DNA of 10,345 nt from Bacteroidia bacterium. GTDB lineage: Bacteria > Bacteroidota > Bacteroidia > Bacteroidales > VadinHA17. Shown in pieces: positions 7,750-10,345 of this stretch (its first letter is position 1; the number at the start of each line of letters is the position of its first letter). The stretch covers positions 1 to 10,345 of the forward strand of contig JAPLEC010000052.1 in NCBI GenBank assembly GCA_026391515.1, read 5' to 3'. The notes under the pieces were generated by a model that worked only from the letters and a program-made list of their open reading frames with translations, made no database searches and was not told the origin of the DNA. Position numbers and translations under genes: made by a program.

Positions 7750-8181
7750 TTAAGAGTGTTCCAAGGAAAGGTCAGTTGGCTGAACATGCTGAAGGGCTGT
7801 CTGTTGTATAGTCGACCCTGTTCCCATTTTCTTTCCTTCTTTGGCGACCACTATTACTTCATCAATGGCAAGGGTAATCTGATTAAGATAAATAATAATA
7901 CCCTTTAAATTGTCAGTTAGCTTAATCGCCCGTTCAACAGGTTCGTAACCGAGAGAGGTAACCTGGAGTATATACGACCCTGCTGGAACATTTTTTAAAA
8001 TAAAAAAACCTTTCTGGTCAGAAACCGACCAGATGTTCAGTTCTTTTATCACTATTGCCACCATTTCGATAGCACTGCTGTCGCTGGAATTAAGTACCTG
8101 TCCTTCCACGCTGAATTTGCCCTGGGCAAACATCAGGGATGTGTACAGAATAAATATCAGAATAAACAAGTACCTTTTCAT
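7750..8181 (-). CDS. TonB receptor 5' fragment: signal peptide, carboxypeptidase-regulatory-like domain, plug start
   Basis: Open frame of 143 codons starting with ATG at 8181. Residues 1-19 are a signal peptide (MKRYLFILIFILYTSLMFA, cleavage before QG). Residues about 22-107 are the carboxypeptidase D regulatory-like beta-sandwich typical of Bacteroidota receptors (VEGQVLNSSDSSAIEMVAIV, DQKGFFILKNVPAGSYILQV, LGYEPVERAI). A TonB-box-like IDEVIVVA is followed by the beginning of the plug (GTGSTIQQTALQHVQPTDLS). The last four residues, LEHS, are read out of frame after the junction. Alone it would give a secreted periplasmic fragment with no channel. Confidence 0.85.
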   Translation of the reverse strand: MKRYLFILIFILYTSLMFAQGKFSVEGQVLNSSDSSAIEMVAIVIKELNIWSVSDQKGFFILKNVPAGSYILQVTSLGYEPVERAIKLTDNLKGIIIYLNQITLAIDEVIVVAKEGKKMGTGSTIQQTALQHVQPTDLSLEHS

Positions 8182-8215
8182 TTCCGCAACAATTATCTAT
8201 TCATTTTATAAATTT

Positions 8216-9454
8216 TTAATTGAATTTATTCGGGAATATGAATATAGCAATACATCCGTAAACTCCTGTGAGAGCTGTTAAGAAAAGATCAATAATAATA
8301 TTCTTTAATTTCCTCCCTTTTTTGATAAGAATAAAAGCTGCAAGGCTGGTAAAAATAAGATTTGTAATGATCCATAAATACCCCGGGGACTTTAGAAAAT
8401 TAAGATTTATGAAAGCTGATTCAGGAGATGAAAGAGACATTTGAAATGGAACCAAAGAAGATAGTATTTTTCCATCAATTCTCTCATATTTGTCTGTCCA
8501 TTTTTCTTCGTATGTGTTAACCACCTCGTACATATCATCAATAGCAGTTGATTTAAGCCAGTAATTTCCTCCAACAGTTATGCATTTATTAAAAAGGTCA
8601 CAATTAATTCTCACTGTTTGTGTAAAAGGATCAAAACCTTCAACAGGCAATCTCTGAAGGTCGTACACTTCATCCATAACCACATAAATCCCATTTGACC
8701 CAGTGAAAAGATAGCAATAGAATTCATTGGTCCTCAGATCAACACATTCAATATATACAATTCCAAGGTTTTCAGGTGTCTCGATTCTTGCAACATACGG
8801 TTTTCCTTTCTTCATTTTAATGTGGAAAAGAGATTCTTCACTGTCAGTTACAAAATAACCCTCATCTTTTGATTTCCGGGTTGTAGGAATCCCAGAAATT
8901 ATTTTTGCAGGAAATGCAAAACCATTTTCCTTAAGAGCATTGGTAAAGAGGACGCTTTTTTCTTCGTTGATCATATTTGTCTTTGCCAGGATGAATTCCA
9001 TTCTGCTGCCAATCCTGAAATAGTCGTCAGGCATTACCAGGTTTACTTTACCGCTTTCCGATTCAAGCATTGGATATAAAGTTGGTAAGGGAGCTAACAT
9101 TTTTTTGGGTGTAAATCTGAAAAAAGAATTTGCCCTGTTTATAGAAGCCGCCTCCATTTTAACACCGTTTATTGAATCGGGCATATTACCATCGGCCATC
9201 AACTGCCGGAAGAACATCAGAGGCATGCTTTTCTCATATTCGGCTGTGGTATAATTATTCCCTTTGGGATCCATTCTTCCTCCTGGTCCGGTTTTCTCTG
9301 AACCAAGAATAATAAAGTCTTTAAGTGTACAGCTATAAAATACTGTTGTGGTAACCGGCACTTTCTCAAACATTGTCCAGTATAACTGGGGTATTGCTAA
9401 TGAAGCTACAAGTATTCCTATTACTATTAATATATATCTACTGAACTTTACCAT
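8216..9454 (-). CDS. DUF4857-like membrane-anchored protein linked to an ABC transporter
   Basis: Protein of 412 residues. One N-terminal membrane helix (about 7-25, YILIVIGILVASLAIPQLYW), a large periplasmic region (about 30-355), and two C-terminal helices (about 359-377 and 386-406) are visible. The block YTTAEYEKSMPLMFFRQLM, then MPDSINGV, and later FFRFTPK, matches my recollection of the DUF4857 family, found in Bacteroides and relatives beside ABC ATPase and permease genes. No enzyme motif is recognisable. The ATG at 9454 is two bases beyond the last base of the permease stop codon, and an AAAGGAG ribosome site lies inside the end of the permease gene, so the two are almost certainly translationally coupled. 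It probably acts as the periplasmic or membrane partner of the ABC transporter. The family name is from memory. Confidence 0.78.
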   Translation of the reverse strand: MVKFSRYILIVIGILVASLAIPQLYWTMFEKVPVTTTVFYSCTLKDFIILGSEKTGPGGRMDPKGNNYTTAEYEKSMPLMFFRQLMADGNMPDSINGVKMEAASINRANSFFRFTPKKMLAPLPTLYPMLESESGKVNLVMPDDYFRIGSRMEFILAKTNMINEEKSVLFTNALKENGFAFPAKIISGIPTTRKSKDEGYFVTDSEESLFHIKMKKGKPYVARIETPENLGIVYIECVDLRTNEFYCYLFTGSNGIYVVMDEVYDLQRLPVEGFDPFTQTVRINCDLFNKCITVGGNYWLKSTAIDDMYEVVNTYEEKWTDKYERIDGKILSSLVPFQMSLSSPESAFINLNFLKSPGYLWIITNLIFTSLAAFILIKKGRKLKNIIIDLFLTALTGVYGCIAIFIFPNKFN

Positions 9455-9455
9455 T

Positions 9456-10130
9456 TTACATTTCTCCTTTTCTGAATCTGTATCCTGTAAATAATACTAC
9501 AATACTCGACAATGCTGTCAGTAATAACAGACTGACTATTATTGGCTTATACCCTCCTATACTTGCATTTATGTAAAAGAATGTTATAAAACCGCCACCG
9601 ATTATTGCAAATAATCCTCTATAGAGCCAGATAGGTTCCAGCAAAATCAGTGAAACCATAAAATATATTGCAACTCCCCCGAGAAACCAGGGTACAATTG
9701 AAATCAAGGATGGTATAATTATGTCTGAAGGAAAGAATAAACTGCTTCCTGCAATAAAGATCAGGAAGAAGAACAGGAACATGGAGATAATGGTTGCAGC
9801 TCCGAAAGCATGCATCATAATAAGTATCTCATTTTCCTCCACAGGCAGGTGGAATGTCAGTTTAATCCTTTTGTCTACTGTTTCAGGAAAATACTGGGCA
9901 ATAGCAATTCCCAACCCGGCTACTGCCGGGAGATACTTAAGCAGCATATAATAAGGTGATCCCCGGAAGAGAAAGGAATACCAGTAGTTAGCGGCGTCAA
10001 CAAAAAGGATATCATGTCTTACTCTCAGGAATACGATCGTGAGCGCAATAAGACCAAGCACCAGGAAGGCTAAAAAAGTCCCCTTTATCTTAATCCACTC
10101 TTTATATATAATAGATTTCATGATCATCAT
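9456..10130 (-). CDS. ABC-2-like transporter permease, six membrane helices
   Basis: Integral inner-membrane protein of 224 residues. Hydrophobic segments lie at about 18-37, 62-80, 104-128, 137-163, 169-188 and 196-217, giving the six helices of an ABC-2-type permease. The N-terminus (MKSIIYKEWIKIKGTF) resembles the short amphipathic stretch before helix 1 in such permeases, and RIKLTFHLPVEENEILIMM before helix 3 resembles the cytosolic loop of export-type permeases. ATGs at 10130, 10127 and 10121 are all possible starts; an AGGA at 10135-10138 favours the first two. The gene starts 10 bases after the ABC ATPase stop and ends just before the DUF4857 start. Substrate and direction cannot be read from the sequence, though this permease type is usually an exporter. 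Confidence 0.8.
   Translation of the reverse strand: MMIMKSIIYKEWIKIKGTFLAFLVLGLIALTIVFLRVRHDILFVDAANYWYSFLFRGSPYYMLLKYLPAVAGLGIAIAQYFPETVDKRIKLTFHLPVEENEILIMMHAFGAATIISMFLFFFLIFIAGSSLFFPSDIIIPSLISIVPWFLGGVAIYFMVSLILLEPIWLYRGLFAIIGGGFITFFYINASIGGYKPIIVSLLLLTALSSIVVLFTGYRFRKGEM
9464..9470 (-). promoter_or_regulatory. Ribosome binding site of the DUF4857 gene inside the permease 3' end
   Basis: AAAGGAG on the minus strand, nine bases before the ATG at 9454. Strong Shine-Dalgarno sequences are uncommon in Bacteroidota, so this one stands out and fixes the start. It lies within the last codons of the permease, consistent with coupled translation. Confidence 0.7.
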
Positions 10131-10140
10131 TCTTTCCTGA

Positions 10141-10345
10141 TTAATATTTACTTGTTAGTCCAATAAAAGCGTCCTCAAGAGACATCTTCTTTTCTTCGAA
10201 TGATGAATATTCAACATTTGCAGAATGAAGAAATGCCTTTACCTCGTCTCCATCTTTATAAGTGTAAAACTCTACTTTGTCTTTTACACGTTCTATGTTC
10301 ATTGCCAGAGTCGTTGAGGGCAACTGTGTCTCATGCGACTTAAGT
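10141..10345 (-). CDS. ABC transporter ATP-binding protein, C-terminal fragment (5' end outside window)
   Basis: The frame is open to the right edge, so the gene continues beyond the window; about 67 codons are seen. The Walker A, signature and Walker B motifs would be upstream and are not visible. The identification rests on the ending, KKMSLEDAFIGLTSKY: the SLEDAFIGLT motif is typical of the C-terminus of CcmA-type ABC ATPases of ABC-2 transporters. The immediate neighbour is a six-helix permease 10 bases downstream. It would power that permease in the cytoplasm. It is the first visible gene of the minus-strand operon; any promoter is outside the window. Confidence 0.8.
   Translation of the reverse strand, partial: LKSHETQLPSTTLAMNIERVKDKVEFYTYKDGDEVKAFLHSANVEYSSFEEKKMSLEDAFIGLTSKY

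Larger units (their letters stand above)
5441..8181 (-). pseudogene. TonB-dependent receptor, broken by a frameshift with loss of part of the plug
   Basis: Outer-membrane active-transport receptor that would take energy from TonB-ExbBD. Signal peptide, regulatory-like domain, plug and barrel are all recognisable, but not in one frame. The first frame reads to QHVQPTDLS and then runs out of frame to a TAA at 7750-7752. The second frame resumes at LGTLLIVDGAPVSNDANMQ from about 7765 and continues to 5441. In relatives about 35-40 residues, including a QLLPG-like segment, separate these two motifs; here they are abutted. Net loss is 3n+1 bases, at about 7760-7771. The remaining two frames are long, intact and clearly conserved, so the break is recent or an assembly artefact. 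The gene sits 34 bases after the DUF4857 gene and 25 bases before the DUF4876 lipoprotein gene. Substrate unknown. Confidence 0.82.

Noticed and set aside
7750..7771. Programmed ribosomal frameshift joining the two TonB receptor frames
   Set aside because: The frames overlap by only about 22 bases, no slippery heptamer is present, and joining them would still leave out about 35-40 plug residues.

Overview
The window looks like a Bacteroidota chromosome, probably a Bacteroidales or related lineage known from environmental genomes. The evidence is AT-rich DNA, a secreted protein with a type IX secretion (T9SS) C-terminal sorting domain, a TonB-dependent receptor with an N-terminal carboxypeptidase-regulatory-like domain, and several protein families (DUF4857, DUF4876, DUF6850; names assigned from memory of their conserved features) that I know almost only from this phylum. 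No rRNA, tRNA, CRISPR array, transposon or phage gene is visible.

Layout. On the + strand, bases 2-163 are the last 53 codons of an elongation factor G gene, followed by a clear intrinsic terminator. Everything else is one minus-strand array running right to left: ABC transporter ATPase (only its C-terminus, cut by the window edge), a six-helix ABC permease, a DUF4857-like membrane-anchored protein, a TonB-dependent receptor, a DUF4876-like surface lipoprotein, a DUF6850-like outer-membrane beta-barrel protein, and a T9SS-exported seven-bladed FG-GAP propeller protein. Gaps between genes are 10, 1, 34, about 25, 78 and about 64 bases. A terminator for the minus strand follows the last gene and lies back to back with the EF-G terminator. 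This is best read as one operon, possibly with internal promoters. I could not call any promoter with confidence, and the operon's true start lies beyond the right edge.

How the genes may work together. ATPase, permease and DUF4857 would form an inner-membrane ABC assembly with a large periplasmic domain. The TonB receptor, lipoprotein and DUF6850 barrel would form an outer-membrane set, and the propeller would be secreted to the surface. The composition suggests an uncharacterised envelope-spanning transport or surface system. Its substrate cannot be read from the sequence.

The main anomaly is in the TonB receptor. Its reading frame breaks at about 7760-7771, exactly where roughly 35-40 residues of the plug domain expected from relatives are absent. 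The conserved sequence resumes at once in another frame. This is either a real inactivating deletion or an assembly error. A second notable element is a two-part hairpin followed by five T residues between the DUF4876 and DUF6850 genes, which could act as an attenuator or mRNA-processing site.
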